From: Aliarcobacter butzleri
Lineage (GTDB): Bacteria; Campylobacterota; Campylobacteria; Campylobacterales; Arcobacteraceae
Direction of reading: 5' to 3'
Length of the DNA stretch: 64,000 nt
NCBI RefSeq assembly: GCF_900187115.1
Contig: NZ_LT906455.1
Span: forward strand, 2,046,001-2,110,000
Position 1 is the first letter of the stretch, and every line of letters begins with the position of its first letter. The notes beneath the pieces are model-generated. The model had not been told where the DNA came from, made no database searches, and saw only the letters and a list, made by a program, of their open reading frames with translations. Shown here piece after piece: positions 41,020 through 51,780 of the stretch. The translations under genes were made by a program, and so were the position numbers.

Positions 41020-41916
41020 ATGCTCACTGATTTTGCAAAATTAGAGACTTTTTTAACTGTTGTTAGAGAAAAATCTTTTTCAAAAGCTTCTGCTAAACTT
41101 GGGATTTCTCAACCAGCAGTAACTCAACAAATGAAATTTATTGAAGATTATTTAGACGTTCAAATTGTTGATAGGAAAAAAAATGGTATAAAACTGACTA
41201 AAGAGGGTCAAATACTTCACGGAATTGCTCTTAAAATTGAAAAATGTGTTGCCAATGCAGAGAAAGAACTATTAAAAATAATGAATAAAAATGTGACATT
41301 TGTATTTGGTGCATCTTTTATAATTGGAAATTATATTCTTCCTAGATTTTTAAATAATTTAAAAGAAAATATTCATAATGATGTATCTATAAATGTATCA
41401 GTTTCTCATGAAGCTATTCAAGATTTGCTTGATAAAAAAATAGATATAGCTTTAGTTGAAAACTATATTCCAAATGAAGAAATCATCTATAGAGAATGGA
41501 TGGAAGATGAAATAGTAATATTCTCTAATCAAAAACTTCCACTAAAAGCTAAAGCTGAAGATTTATTATCTTACAAATGGGTTTGTAGAAATCCTGAATC
41601 AAATACAAGATTATTGTTTAAAGAAAATCTTGAAAAAGCAAACTATCCTGACTGTGATACGTTTAATGTAACTAGTGAAGTTACATCAGCAACAACAATA
41701 GTTCAGACTGTTTTACACTCAGATAAAAATCTAACTCCAACTGTTTCTATTGTTTCAAGAAATGCAATTGAATCACTATTAAAAGCTGGTGCTTTATATG
41801 AATCAAGAATTGGTAATCAAAAAATGTTAAGAAAACTTTATATTGCATATAGAAAAGATAAAAAACATGATGCATTTATTGAAAATGTAGTTGACTACCT
41901 TTTAAAAATGAAATAG
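41020..41916 (+). CDS. LysR-family transcriptional regulator
   Basis: A 298-residue LysR-type regulator. The winged HTH is at the N-terminus (FAKLETFLTVVREKSFSKASAKLGISQPAVTQQMKFIEDYLDVQIVDR), followed by the co-inducer domain (about 90-298). I chose the ATG at 41020, which has a GGAG site at the right distance; the upstream TTG at 41008 is part of the ribosome binding region. It is divergent from uvrD with a gap of about 115 bases. No target or ligand can be assigned from sequence. Confidence 0.9.
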   Translation: MLTDFAKLETFLTVVREKSFSKASAKLGISQPAVTQQMKFIEDYLDVQIVDRKKNGIKLTKEGQILHGIALKIEKCVANAEKELLKIMNKNVTFVFGASFIIGNYILPRFLNNLKENIHNDVSINVSVSHEAIQDLLDKKIDIALVENYIPNEEIIYREWMEDEIVIFSNQKLPLKAKAEDLLSYKWVCRNPESNTRLLFKENLEKANYPDCDTFNVTSEVTSATTIVQTVLHSDKNLTPTVSIVSRNAIESLLKAGALYESRIGNQKMLRKLYIAYRKDKKHDAFIENVVDYLLKMK

Positions 41917-41934
41917 TACCTTTTGGTACTATTT
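41911..41934. terminator. Two-way terminator between lysR and the radical SAM gene
   Basis: A perfect 10-bp inverted repeat, AAATAGTACC and GGTACTATTT, with a TTTT loop. It begins at the last codons of the LysR gene and overlaps the stop of the facing gene. Confidence 0.85.
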
Positions 41935-42895
41935 AATAGTTCCATCCCTCTTTTCCTAAAGCTAATCTAATATTTTTCATTTGTTGATGTTTATCCTTAC
42001 ACCATTGTGGTGACAATAAAGTACTATCATCTATTCCAGCAGTTACTCTTTGAACTGATACATTATTTGGTAAATTTATAATAGATTTTACAACTGTATC
42101 AATGTATAGTTCTTCAGAAATTGGAGTGAATCTTCCTTTTCTAAAATCATTTGTTAAAAGTGTATTTTTCACTACATATAAAGGATGGAATTTTATCGAA
42201 TCAACTTCTAACTCTAAAGTTTGTTTAAAAGTTTCAAGCATCATCTCTTGTGTTTCATTTGGCAAACCATAGATTAAATGTCCACAAACTTTCAATCCTC
42301 TATCTTTTGTTCTTTTTATCCAGTACTTCATATTAGATACCGTATCACCACGATTTATTTTTACAAGTGTTTCATCAAAAAATGACTGGATTCCATACTC
42401 AATCCAAATCTCTTTATCTTTAGATTTTTCAACTAAAAAATCTAAAATTTCATCAGTCATACAATCTGTTCTTGTTCCAATACTCAAACCAATAACATTA
42501 TCAAAACTTAAAGCTTTTTCATATAAAGCTTTTAAAGTATTAAATGGAGCATAAGTATTTGTAAAAGATTGGAAATAAACTATAAATTTTTTTACACCAA
42601 ATTTATTCTCAAGTCTTTTTTTTGTAGCAAAAAACTGCATTTCTAGCTGTTTTAATTGATTTTCTAAATATGGATTTTCACTGATTCTAGGATTAAGTTT
42701 GAACTTTGTTCTTTTTTCTTGTAAATTTGGACTAAAAGAATCATTTTCACAAAAAGAACAACCACCACGAGCTACTGTTCCATCAATATTTGGACAAGTA
42801 AATCCAGATATTGAAATAGGAATTTTGTAAACTTTTTCACCAAATTTATTTTTTAAGTATCTTCCGATAGTTAATACATTTTTTAATTCACTCAT
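41933..42895 (-). CDS. TIGR01212-type radical SAM protein (YhcC-like)
   Basis: A 320-residue radical SAM protein. The cluster motif is GFTCPNIDGTVARGGCSFCEN, giving the extended spacing C..C..C typical of the TIGR01212/YhcC group, and the N-terminus YLKNKFGEKVYKIPISI also matches. Further features are YFQSFTNTYAPFNTLKALY, GLSIGTRTDC and EYGIQSFFDETLVKINRGDT. The reaction catalysed is not established. Its start codon overlaps the purF stop by one base. Confidence 0.88.
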   Translation of the reverse strand: MSELKNVLTIGRYLKNKFGEKVYKIPISISGFTCPNIDGTVARGGCSFCENDSFSPNLQEKRTKFKLNPRISENPYLENQLKQLEMQFFATKKRLENKFGVKKFIVYFQSFTNTYAPFNTLKALYEKALSFDNVIGLSIGTRTDCMTDEILDFLVEKSKDKEIWIEYGIQSFFDETLVKINRGDTVSNMKYWIKRTKDRGLKVCGHLIYGLPNETQEMMLETFKQTLELEVDSIKFHPLYVVKNTLLTNDFRKGRFTPISEELYIDTVVKSIINLPNNVSVQRVTAGIDDSTLLSPQWCKDKHQQMKNIRLALGKEGWNY

Positions 42896-44241
42896 TACGC
42901 TTTTACGAAGTAATCTCCATCAAAACTTTCAAGTGCATAATTTCTATCATTTCCGATTGCATTTACTAAATCATCTATAGATAAATATTCTAAACTATCA
43001 GCTTCTATATATTTACAAACTTCATCTTTACTCATATTATTTGAAATTAATTCTTCTTTATGTGGAGTATCAATTCCATAGAAACATGGGAATTTTATTT
43101 CTGGACTAGCAACTCTAAAATGAACCTCTTTAGCACCAGCTTCTTTTAAAAGTTTAACTATTCTTTTTGAAGTTGTTCCTCGAACAATTGAATCATCAAT
43201 TACAAGTAAAGACTTACCTTCAATCAAAGATCTCATAGGACTTAATTTCATTCTTACTTTTAAATCCCTCATCTCTTGAGTTGGTTCAATAAAAGTTCTT
43301 CCTACATAGTGATTTCTAATGATTCCGTACTTAAATGGTACTCCACTTTGTGCAGCATAACCAAGTGCGGCAGGCACTCCACTATCTGGAACAGGAACAA
43401 CCATATCTATTTTAATATTTTTATTTTTATCATTCTTGGCTAATGCTTTACCCATATTTTCTCTAGTTGTGTACACATTTTTACCATCTATTACAGAATC
43501 TGGTCTAGCAAAATATACGTATTCAAAAGCACATGGTCTAAATTCTGGTTCAAATAGTTGAATAGATTCTGGTTCATAACCTTCAGCTAAAATAAGCATT
43601 TCTCCAGGTCTTACATCTCTAATAAATTCTGCACCAACTAAATCAAAAGCACAAGTTTCACTAGCAACTATGTATCCACCACTTTTTAATTTTCCAATAG
43701 ATAAAGGTCTAATTCCATATCTATCTCTAATTACAAACTGTTTACTTCTACTTTGAACAATAAAACAATATGCACCAATAGTTTTTTCTAAAGCTTCTTT
43801 TATTCTATCTCTTAGTCTATCTTTTGTATTTTTAGCTATTAAATGAATTAGATTTTCAGTATCCATTCCTGTTTGGAAAATTGCACCTTTATTAATTAAA
43901 TCTTGTCTTACTTCATCTTTATTAATCAGATTTCCATTATGAACAATTGATATTTCACCAAGTTTATATTTTGCATAAACTGGTTGTGCATCTAAAATAG
44001 AATCTCCACCAGCTGTTGAATACCTATTATGTCCAATAGCCATATTCCCTTTTAGATATTTTAAGGCATCATCAGTAAAAACCTCTGAAACTAAACCTCT
44101 ATCTTTTTTTGTATAAATTTTTCCATCACACGATGAAGAAATACCAGTAGCTTCTTGTCCTCTATGTTGCATTGCAAACAGAGCAACTGAGGCTAGTCTC
44201 GCCGCATTATCATTTCCAAAAATTCCAACTATTGCACACAT
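42895..44241 (-). CDS. purF: Amidophosphoribosyltransferase
   Basis: First step of purine synthesis, making phosphoribosylamine from PRPP and glutamine. The N-terminal nucleophile is Cys2 of MCAIVGIFG, so the protein lacks a propeptide. HRGQEATGISS, GHNRYSTAGG and ARPDSVIDGKNVYTTR belong to the glutaminase and linker, and the PRPP loop is SLLVIDDSIVRGTTSKRIVKLL. 448 residues is the usual length. It is 11 bases downstream of dapB. Confidence 0.97.
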   Translation of the reverse strand: MCAIVGIFGNDNAARLASVALFAMQHRGQEATGISSSCDGKIYTKKDRGLVSEVFTDDALKYLKGNMAIGHNRYSTAGGDSILDAQPVYAKYKLGEISIVHNGNLINKDEVRQDLINKGAIFQTGMDTENLIHLIAKNTKDRLRDRIKEALEKTIGAYCFIVQSRSKQFVIRDRYGIRPLSIGKLKSGGYIVASETCAFDLVGAEFIRDVRPGEMLILAEGYEPESIQLFEPEFRPCAFEYVYFARPDSVIDGKNVYTTRENMGKALAKNDKNKNIKIDMVVPVPDSGVPAALGYAAQSGVPFKYGIIRNHYVGRTFIEPTQEMRDLKVRMKLSPMRSLIEGKSLLVIDDSIVRGTTSKRIVKLLKEAGAKEVHFRVASPEIKFPCFYGIDTPHKEELISNNMSKDEVCKYIEADSLEYLSIDDLVNAIGNDRNYALESFDGDYFVKA

Positions 44242-44252
44242 GTTATTTTTCC

Positions 44253-45026
44253 TTATAGACCTAAAGCATCATTGATTGAGTATAATTTTGCATCTTTTCC
44301 TACAATCCATTTAGCAACTTTAATTGCACCTTTAGAAAAAGTATTTCTTGCAGTTGCTGTATGGTTTAATTCTAAGAATTCTCCATCATTGTATAAACCA
44401 ACTGTATGTCGTCCTACTATATCTCCACCTCTTAATGCCATAACAGCAATTTCATCTTTAGTTCTAGCACCAATATTTCCATCACGTCCAGAAATTCTTA
44501 CATCATCCAAGTTTAAATCTCTTGCACTTGCCGCATGTTCAGCTAAAGTTAAAGCTGTTCCTGAAGGTGCATCAATTTTATGTCTATGATGTTGTTCAAC
44601 AATTTCAATATCAAAATCTCTTAAAGTCTTAGATGCTAAAGTTACAAGTTTATTTAAAACAGCAACTCCTAAACTCATATTAGTCGCATATAAAATAGGT
44701 ACTAATTTGCTAGCTTCAAGCAACAAATTTTGCTGATGTTTATTTAATCCAGTTGTTGCAATCACCAATGGTTTTTTTGCACCATTTTCAATAACTTCAG
44801 TCAAAAGAGCCTCTGTTCCAGAAGGTTTACTAAAATCAATAATTACATCACAAGAATCAAATAAAACTTTTATATCATTTGTAACAATTGTATCTTGTGG
44901 CAAAGTTTTTAATAACTTGCTAGTAACATGAACTGCTGATAATTTAGCATCTTTATCATTTTGTAAATCATCAATTAATAGTGAACCAACTCTTCCAGTG
45001 CTTCCTAAAATACCTATTTTAACCAT
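44253..45026 (-). CDS. dapB: 4-hydroxy-tetrahydrodipicolinate reductase
   Basis: Reduces the dihydrodipicolinate precursor in lysine and meso-diaminopimelate synthesis. The Rossmann loop [15 protein letters not shown] lies at the N-terminus and the signature with catalytic His/Lys is [21 protein letters not shown] near residue 145. [10 protein letters not shown] and [16 protein letters not shown] also match. At 257 residues it is normal. It is cotranscribed with trxB upstream, which is 13 bases away. Confidence 0.96.
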   Translation of the reverse strand: MVKIGILGSTGRVGSLLIDDLQNDKDAKLSAVHVTSKLLKTLPQDTIVTNDIKVLFDSCDVIIDFSKPSGTEALLTEVIENGAKKPLVIATTGLNKHQQNLLLEASKLVPILYATNMSLGVAVLNKLVTLASKTLRDFDIEIVEQHHRHKIDAPSGTALTLAEHAASARDLNLDDVRISGRDGNIGARTKDEIAVMALRGGDIVGRHTVGLYNDGEFLELNHTATARNTFSKGAIKVAKWIVGKDAKLYSINDALGL

Positions 45027-45039
45027 TTAAATTATTTCC

Positions 45040-45969
45040 TTATCCTAAATACTCAATAATATTAACTGCTGCTGTTGCACCATCTCCTGCTGCACAAACA
45101 ACTTGTTTTGCTGCATCAATTCTGATGTCACCTGCTGCATAAAGTCCGGCAACTGATGTTCTCATTTTTAAATCAACTACAACTTCACCACTTTCTCTTA
45201 CATCACATAAAAAAGACCCGTCTGCTTGTTTTAAAGGTGCATTTAGAACATCTCTTCCTACAAAAATAAATACACCTGGAGTTGGTAAATCTCTAATTTC
45301 ACCTGTTTTATTACATTTTACTTTTAATCCTGTAACTCCACTTGCATCGCCAAACACCTCTTCAACACTAACATTTGTAACTTCTTCAATATTTTCTGTG
45401 TGTTTCATATGTTCAACTGTACTAGGTGCTGCTCTATATGTATCTCTTCTATGAACTAAATATACTTTTTTACATAATTTTGCTAAATATATAGCTTCTT
45501 CAATTGCAGAATCTCCACCACCAACAACAGCTACTTCTTTTCCTTTATAGAAAAATCCATCACAAGTTGCACAAGTAGAAATACCTTTTCCAAAGAATTC
45601 ATTTTCGCCTTTAAATCCTGCACGTCTTGGAACAGAACCAGTCGCTATTAAAACAGATTTTGCTTCATACTCTTTTTTATCTGATGTTGTTACTTTAAAA
45701 ATATCACCATTTTTTGTAACATTTTCTACTTGTGCCATTTCATGTTTTAGTCCAAATCTTTGACATTGCTCTGGCCATTTCATCATTAAATCCATTCCAG
45801 AAACAATTTCAACTTGTCCAGGATAATTCTCAATTTCTGAAGAACTTGTTATTTGACCTCCAGGCATTCCCATCTCAAACATAATAACATTTTTTAAGCC
45901 ACCTCTAGTAGCATATAACCCAGCAGTTAAGCCAGCTGGTCCTCCACCTATAATTGCTAAATCTAACAT
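45040..45969 (-). CDS. trxB: Thioredoxin-disulfide reductase
   Basis: A flavoenzyme passing electrons from NADPH to thioredoxin. FAD loop [15 protein letters not shown], redox centre [11 protein letters not shown] near residue 133, NADPH loop [18 protein letters not shown] and the C-terminal [27 protein letters not shown]. 309 residues is normal. trxA lies upstream on the same strand but is separated by a 216-base gap and a strong terminator, so the two are likely separate transcripts. Confidence 0.96.
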   Translation of the reverse strand: MLDLAIIGGGPAGLTAGLYATRGGLKNVIMFEMGMPGGQITSSSEIENYPGQVEIVSGMDLMMKWPEQCQRFGLKHEMAQVENVTKNGDIFKVTTSDKKEYEAKSVLIATGSVPRRAGFKGENEFFGKGISTCATCDGFFYKGKEVAVVGGGDSAIEEAIYLAKLCKKVYLVHRRDTYRAAPSTVEHMKHTENIEEVTNVSVEEVFGDASGVTGLKVKCNKTGEIRDLPTPGVFIFVGRDVLNAPLKQADGSFLCDVRESGEVVVDLKMRTSVAGLYAAGDIRIDAAKQVVCAAGDGATAAVNIIEYLG

Positions 45970-46131
45970 ATTGAAATCCTTAATTTAATTTTAATTCATC
46001 TCATATATTTTATAAAAATAATATGATACTAAAATATTTGTAAGTTATAGATTATATAAAAACAAACATTATGGAAAAATTTTATCATTTAATAATTTAT
46101 ATCTATCTTAAAATATTGAATTTTTTAAATA

Positions 46132-46161
46132 AAAAAAGGAAGATGCAAAAACATCTTCCTT
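46132..46161 (-). terminator. Intrinsic terminator after trxA
   Basis: A 10-bp stem (AAGGAAGATG / CATCTTCCTT, loop CAAAAA) followed on the minus strand by a run of seven T. It lies 25 bases beyond the trxA stop. The remainder of the 46,000-46,130 gap holds no gene I can support. Confidence 0.88.
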
Positions 46162-46185
46162 CTTAAGTTTAAATCTTCTAACTAA

Positions 46186-46503
46186 TTATAAAAGAGAATT
46201 AATTTTATCAGTAAATGCTTGTTTTGAAGAAGCACCAACTGTTTGATCTACAACTTTACCATCTTTTATGTAAATAACAGTAGGAATTGATCTAATACCA
46301 AATTTTACAGCTAAATCTTGCTCTTCATCAGTATTTACTTTACAAATATTTGCTTTCCCTTCAAAATCAGAAGCTAATTCTTCTATAACTGGAGCAATCA
46401 TTCTACAAGGTCCACACCAAGGAGCCCAGAAATCTACCATAGATACACCTTTACTTGTTACTTCGTCAAAATTTGAAGCTGTTAATTCAATATATTTTCC
46501 CAT
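46186..46503 (-). CDS. trxA: Thioredoxin
   Basis: A 105-residue thioredoxin with the redox site MVDFWAPWCGPCRMIAPVIEEL (WCGPC near residue 31) and the cis-proline loop FGIRSIPTVIYI. It provides reducing equivalents for ribonucleotide reductase and peroxiredoxins and is recharged by the trxB product encoded next to it. Confidence 0.97.
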   Translation of the reverse strand: MGKYIELTASNFDEVTSKGVSMVDFWAPWCGPCRMIAPVIEELASDFEGKANICKVNTDEEQDLAVKFGIRSIPTVIYIKDGKVVDQTVGASSKQAFTDKINSLL

Positions 46504-46682
46504 TATTTATCCTTTTATTAAATTTTATTTATCATTAAATATATACATAGTTTGTTAAAACATAAAAAATTATAACTTTTAAAAACTTAAATATAGTTTT
46601 ATATTTTATAAAGTTCACTAATCAAGGCTAAATAAACTTTTAGATAAAATAGAAAAATTTTATAAAAATAACGGATAATTTA

Positions 46683-49238
46683 ATGGATATTAGAAAAGAA
46701 TATTTAGAGTTTTTTAGAAGTAAAGGACATGAAGTTATTTCATCTATGCCTTTAGTTCCTGATGACCCTACATTAATGTTTACAAATGCTGGTATGGTAC
46801 AGTTTAAAGATATATTTACGGGAGCTGTTCCAACACCTAAAAACAAACGAGCTACATCATGCCAATTATGTGTAAGGGCTGGGGGAAAGCATAATGATTT
46901 GGAAAATGTAGGTTATACAGCACGTCATCACACTTTATTTGAAATGCTTGGAAATTTCTCATTTGGAGATTATTTTAAAGAAGATGCTATTGCTTATGCT
47001 TGGGAATTTGTTACAGTTAATTTAGCGCTTCCTATAGACAAATTATGGGTTACTGTTCATAACAATGATGATGAAGCTTTTGATATTTGGTCAAAGTACA
47101 TAAATCCATCAAGAATTATGAGATTTGGAGATAAAGACAATTTCTGGTCAATGGGAGATACAGGTGCTTGTGGACCTTGTAGTGAAATCTTTTATGACCA
47201 AGGAGAAGAAAACTTCAATGGTGAAGAAGATTATATGGGAGGAGATGGAGATAGATTTTTAGAGATCTGGAATTTAGTATTTATGCAATACGAAAGAACA
47301 GCTGATGGAAAACTAAATCCTCTTCCAAAACCATCTATTGATACAGGGATGGGACTTGAAAGAGTAATTGCAATTAAAGAAGGTGTTTTTAATAACTTTG
47401 ATTCGTCTAATTTCAAACCAATAATTAAAAAAATTGAAGAAATTTCTTCTAAAAATGCAACTTCAGAAAATATTGGTTCATATAGAGTAATTGCTGACCA
47501 TTTAAGAGCTTGTTCTTTTATGCTTTCACAAGGAATATTATTTGGAAATGAAGGAAGACCTTACGTTTTAAGAAGAATCTTAAGACGTGCAGTTAGACAT
47601 GGTTATTTAATAGGATTTAGAAAACCATTTATGGCGAAACTTCTTGACACTTTAATAGAAATAATGGGTGGACACTATACAGAACTTGTTGAAAATAAAA
47701 ATTTCATTGAAGAACAATTAACTTTAGAAGAAGATAGATTCTTTAAAACTATTGATTTAGGGATGTCTTTATTTAATGAAGAACTAGAAAAAACAAAAGA
47801 TATTTTTTCTGGTGTTACTGCATTTAAATTATATGATACTTATGGTTTCCCTTTAGATTTAACAGAAGATATGTTAAGAGATAGAGGTTTAAAAGTTGAT
47901 TTAGCTAAATTTGATGAATTAATGAATAACCAAAAAGCTATGGCAAAAGCAGCTTGGAAAGGAAGTGGTGACACTTCAAACGAAGGTGATTTTAAACAAT
48001 TATTAGAAAAATTTGGTTCAAATGAATTTGTTGGATATAACAATACAACTTACAAATCAAAAATTATCGCTCTTTTAGATGAACATTTTAAAGAAGTAAA
48101 AATTTTAGAAAAAGATTCTACTGGATGGGTAATGTTAGATAAAACTCCATTTTATGCTACAAGTGGTGGACAAAATGGAGATATTGGAGCTTTAGAAGAT
48201 AATAAACATATTGCTATTGTTGAAGAAACTACAAAATTTCATGGGTTAAATCTTTCAAAAGTAAAAGTTGTTAATTCATCTTTAAAACAAGGTGAAAGTG
48301 TTGATGCAATCGTTGTAAATAGAAATGAAGTTGCAAAACACCATAGTGCTACACATTTACTTCAAAGTGCTCTAAAAATAGTTTTAGGAGATACTGTTTC
48401 TCAAGCTGGTTCTTTAAATGATGCTTCAAGACTAAGATTCGACTTTACTTATCCAAAAGCTATGACAAAAGAACAAATTGATGAAGTTGAAGACTTAGTT
48501 AACTCTATGATAGCAAGAGGAATTTCAGGAAATGTTGAAGAACTTCCTATTGAACAAGCAAAGAAAAAAGGCGCTATTGCTATGTTTGGTGAAAAATATG
48601 GTGATGTTGTAAGAGTTGTAAGTTTTGAAGATGTTTCTGTTGAATTTTGTGGAGGAACTCACGTAAGAAATACAGCTGATATTGGAAGTTTTTATATAGT
48701 AAAAGAATCAGGTGTTAGTGCGGGAGTAAGAAGAATAGAAGCTGTTTGTGGAACTGCAGCAATAAAATATACTAAAGATATAATTTCAAAAATGAATGAA
48801 ATTCAAGCAGAAGTTAAAAATAGTGATGTAATTTTAGGTATAAAAAAACTAAAAGAGCAAATCAAAGATTTGAAAAAAGAGATAGAAACTTCTCAAAGTA
48901 AAACTTCTTCTCCTATTGAAGAAACTATTATAAATGATACAAAAGTTATAGTTTCAGTAGTAGAAAATGGTGATTTAAAGAAAATTGTTGATGATACAAA
49001 AAATGCAAACGAAAAAGTTGCAATTTTCTTATTACAAGCAAAAGATGACAAAGTTTTGATTGTAGCTGGAAGTAAAAATACAAATATCAAAGCTGGTGAT
49101 TGGATAAAAAATATTGCTCCAATCGTTGGTGGAGGTGGAGGTGGAAGACCTGACTTTGCACAAGCAGGTGGAAAAGACACTTCTAAAATCCAAGAAGCTA
49201 AAACTAAAGCTTTAGACTACGCAAAAGAAAACTTATAA
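46683..49238 (+). CDS. alaS: Alanyl-tRNA synthetase
   Basis: Charges tRNA-Ala and edits mischarged Ser/Gly. Class II catalytic core at the N-terminus ([41 protein letters not shown]), editing domain with [12 protein letters not shown] (HxxxH) and [13 protein letters not shown], a coiled region (about 710-750), and a C-Ala domain ending in the glycine run of [17 protein letters not shown]. 851 residues is normal. It is flanked downstream by a two-way terminator. Confidence 0.97.
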   Translation: MDIRKEYLEFFRSKGHEVISSMPLVPDDPTLMFTNAGMVQFKDIFTGAVPTPKNKRATSCQLCVRAGGKHNDLENVGYTARHHTLFEMLGNFSFGDYFKEDAIAYAWEFVTVNLALPIDKLWVTVHNNDDEAFDIWSKYINPSRIMRFGDKDNFWSMGDTGACGPCSEIFYDQGEENFNGEEDYMGGDGDRFLEIWNLVFMQYERTADGKLNPLPKPSIDTGMGLERVIAIKEGVFNNFDSSNFKPIIKKIEEISSKNATSENIGSYRVIADHLRACSFMLSQGILFGNEGRPYVLRRILRRAVRHGYLIGFRKPFMAKLLDTLIEIMGGHYTELVENKNFIEEQLTLEEDRFFKTIDLGMSLFNEELEKTKDIFSGVTAFKLYDTYGFPLDLTEDMLRDRGLKVDLAKFDELMNNQKAMAKAAWKGSGDTSNEGDFKQLLEKFGSNEFVGYNNTTYKSKIIALLDEHFKEVKILEKDSTGWVMLDKTPFYATSGGQNGDIGALEDNKHIAIVEETTKFHGLNLSKVKVVNSSLKQGESVDAIVVNRNEVAKHHSATHLLQSALKIVLGDTVSQAGSLNDASRLRFDFTYPKAMTKEQIDEVEDLVNSMIARGISGNVEELPIEQAKKKGAIAMFGEKYGDVVRVVSFEDVSVEFCGGTHVRNTADIGSFYIVKESGVSAGVRRIEAVCGTAAIKYTKDIISKMNEIQAEVKNSDVILGIKKLKEQIKDLKKEIETSQSKTSSPIEETIINDTKVIVSVVENGDLKKIVDDTKNANEKVAIFLLQAKDDKVLIVAGSKNTNIKAGDWIKNIAPIVGGGGGGRPDFAQAGGKDTSKIQEAKTKALDYAKENL

Positions 49239-49240
49239 TT

Positions 49241-49269
49241 TTAAGAGATAGTATTAAACTATCTCTTAA
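49241..49269. terminator. Two-way terminator between alaS and the SIMPL gene
   Basis: A 12-bp perfect inverted repeat, TTAAGAGATAGT and ACTATCTCTTAA, with a short ATTAA loop, between two convergent genes. Confidence 0.83.
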
Positions 49270-49982
49270 TCATTTAAATAATACTCAACTGTTGATACAA
49301 TCCTAATATTTTTTATGTGTTCGCTATTTTTATCTCTACTAGTTATCTCAAATTGTCCTTGAGTTGCTTTTTTGATTTTACCTAATTTACTATTTGAATC
49401 TTGAGCAAATTTTTGTGCAACTTCTCTAGCATTTGCTGTTGCTTCTTCAATCATAGCTGGTTTTATTTCATTTAATTTTGTATATAAATACTCTATTTTT
49501 GAATCCCAATCATCTACTCTAAATAAAATTCCATTTTGTGATAATTCAAATAGTTTTCCACTTACATCTCTTATTTTTTCAATATCCTGAGAATATATAT
49601 TTATAGTTCTATTTGCTAAATATCTCAAAGTATAGTCTCTTTCTGTAAATTCATTTGCATTTTTATCTATGATTGATGGAGAATTTACTGTAATATCTTC
49701 TTTTTTTATTCCATATTTATTTAAAAACTCTAAAACTTTATTTGTATCACTTTCAACCTTTTTTGATAATTCATCTAAAGTTGATGCTGTTGCAGAAAAT
49801 TTTATAGGCCACAATACAATATTTGCTTGTACCTCTTTTTCTGATAAACCTTTTACAATAACTGTTCTTTCTAGCTCTTTTGATTTCAAAAAACTACTCG
49901 AAATAAAATATCCCAAAGTTCCTAAACCGATAAAAATAAAAAAACCTAAAACAAAAGATGATTTTAAACTTAACTTTTCCAT
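49266..49982 (-). CDS. SIMPL (DUF541) domain envelope protein
   Basis: A 238-residue protein with an N-terminal membrane anchor or uncleaved signal (FVLGFFIFIGLGTLGYFI, about 10-28) followed by a SIMPL domain: RTVIVKGLSEKEVQANIVLWPIKFSATAS, LDELSKKVESDTNKVLEFLNKYGIKKEDITVNSPSI and the C-terminal KIKKATQGQFEIT. Members of this family are periplasmic or surface proteins linked to oxidative stress in some species; the molecular activity is unknown. It is followed downstream by the alaS-side terminator. Confidence 0.85.
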   Translation of the reverse strand: MEKLSLKSSFVLGFFIFIGLGTLGYFISSSFLKSKELERTVIVKGLSEKEVQANIVLWPIKFSATASTLDELSKKVESDTNKVLEFLNKYGIKKEDITVNSPSIIDKNANEFTERDYTLRYLANRTINIYSQDIEKIRDVSGKLFELSQNGILFRVDDWDSKIEYLYTKLNEIKPAMIEEATANAREVAQKFAQDSNSKLGKIKKATQGQFEITSRDKNSEHIKNIRIVSTVEYYLND

Positions 49983-50011
49983 TGAAATTCCTTTCTATTT
50001 TATAGATTATA

Positions 50012-51145
50012 TCAAAACAATTTTTTATTGATAAAAACAACTACTTCTACTACGACTAAAATAAGCGCAAATAAATATATCATAAAATCCCAACCAAAGT
50101 TTTTATAAATAATTGTAGGTAAAAAAGAACCCATTGCTCCACCTAAATAGTAAAAAGTTAAATACATTCCAGATGTTAAAGATTTTTGAGAAGATTTCAT
50201 AGAATTTGCAAGTTGTGTACTTACAGTATGAGCTGTAAACATTCCAATACAAAATAAAAATAGAAGTAAAAATAAATATATAATGTCATTATTTGTTAGA
50301 AATATTGTTACAAATATAAAAAAACCACATGCAACTAAAATAGTATTTATTTCATTTTTAAAAAATTTTATAATCTTTTTTGAAGTTAAAGATACCAAAA
50401 TACCCATTCCATAACCTAAATATAACAATGATATTTGAAACTCCGAAAAATGTTCTGAGATATCTTTTACTCTAAATGGTAATACATTTAAAACACCAGC
50501 AAAAACAAAAAATATACAAAACATTACGAAATAAATTATAACAAATCTTTTATCTTGTAAAATATTTATTACATCATTTATTTTTGGTTTTATAATAGTT
50601 GCATCACCATTATAATCTAACTTTTTTATCAAAGTAATAGATACTAAAATTGCTAAAGAAAGTGAATAAAATACATATTCATAAGAAAATGTTGTAGCAA
50701 TAAATCCAGAAAATATTCTTCCTACAAGTCCACCAAAAACAGTTGCTGCAACATATATTGACATATTAAATTTTACATTTTCTTTATCAATATTTGCCAA
50801 AATACTCATCAAAGAAGTTAAAATAGCAGGTACAACTAAAGCTTCGCAAACTCTAAAAAATAAAAACATTTCATAATTTGTAGATAATCCCAAACAAATA
50901 TTTGTTATCAGTAAAATAAAAGAAGCATTTATCAACATTTTTTTTGCACACATTTTTTCCAAAGTGTATCCGTAAATAATAGGAGAAATTGCCATAAAAA
51001 GTAAAATAACTGCTGTAAACCAAGAAGCTTGAATAACTGTAATATTAAACTCTTTTGCCAAAAGTGGTTGCAATGGTTGTGTTGCATACATAACTGACAT
51101 TACAACGATAAGGCAATAAATAATAATTAGAAGATTAATTCGCAA
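50012..51145 (-). CDS. MFS transporter (YnfM-like)
   Basis: A 377-residue, about 12-helix major facilitator. MYATQPLQPLLAKEFNITVIQASWFTAVILLFMAISPIIYG resembles the N-terminus of the YnfM group, and RVCEALVVPAILTSLMSILAN contains the conserved motif C-like helix. The two halves are separated by a short loop near residue 190 (NGDATIIKPKINDV). Substrate is unpredictable. Its start overlaps the end of the lipoprotein gene upstream by 11 bases. Confidence 0.85.
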   Translation of the reverse strand: MRINLLIIIYCLIVVMSVMYATQPLQPLLAKEFNITVIQASWFTAVILLFMAISPIIYGYTLEKMCAKKMLINASFILLITNICLGLSTNYEMFLFFRVCEALVVPAILTSLMSILANIDKENVKFNMSIYVAATVFGGLVGRIFSGFIATTFSYEYVFYSLSLAILVSITLIKKLDYNGDATIIKPKINDVINILQDKRFVIIYFVMFCIFFVFAGVLNVLPFRVKDISEHFSEFQISLLYLGYGMGILVSLTSKKIIKFFKNEINTILVACGFFIFVTIFLTNNDIIYLFLLLFLFCIGMFTAHTVSTQLANSMKSSQKSLTSGMYLTFYYLGGAMGSFLPTIIYKNFGWDFMIYLFALILVVVEVVVFINKKLF

Positions 51146-51698
51146 AAGATTCTCTCTCTTTTGAGAAATATGAATTTATAAAATTCATTCTTACTAAACT
51201 ATTTGAATAATTTGTATCCAATCTTGTTTTTTGCAAATAAATATTTGTGTAGTTACTGTCATATTTTTTTATTAGATTTGTTGTATAAAATCCTTTATAA
51301 TCTATTATAAAAATATCTTCAAAAACTTTATATTGATTTACGATATTTACATAATACATATCATCAACCAAATAAGTATTTACTTCTATATTAGAAAAAT
51401 TTAATCTTTCAACTAATTTATATGATTTAGCTTTTATAGTATCCATAAAAAGAGATATAAAATAACCTCTTGCTAAGCCATTCCATTTACAATCACTATT
51501 TAAATTTATATGTTCAATAAAAAGTTTTCCATGTTTTATATCATCAATTTGTGAAATATATGAAAAGTTTGTACAACTATCAAATGTTGATATCTCTTTT
51601 TGATTTGAAAATCTTTCTTCAATAATTGAAGGTGTTGTTTTTGGAATACAACCAGAAAGAATAAAAATTGTTGCTAAAAGAAATATATTTTTAAGCAT
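51135..51698 (-). CDS. Lipoprotein of unknown function
   Basis: A 187-residue protein with a type II signal peptide (MLKNIFLLATIFILSGC, Cys17 as the lipidation site, with the lipobox LSGC). The mature part has two more cysteines (FDSCTNFSY and NSDCKWNGLARGY), which may form a disulphide. No family recognised. It is translationally linked to the MFS gene, so a shared export-related role is possible but unproven. Confidence 0.8.
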   Translation of the reverse strand: MLKNIFLLATIFILSGCIPKTTPSIIEERFSNQKEISTFDSCTNFSYISQIDDIKHGKLFIEHINLNSDCKWNGLARGYFISLFMDTIKAKSYKLVERLNFSNIEVNTYLVDDMYYVNIVNQYKVFEDIFIIDYKGFYTTNLIKKYDSNYTNIYLQKTRLDTNYSNSLVRMNFINSYFSKERESFAN

Positions 51699-51780
51699 TT
51701 TTTCTCCTTAAAATATATTTTTATTCTACCCTTAAAAATATTAATTGTAAACTACTTGACAAGAAAATATAGGAAATTCA

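Noticed and set aside
46071-46166. A 31-codon plus-strand frame beginning MEKFYHL
   Set aside because: No ribosome binding site, and it runs through the trxA terminator hairpin.
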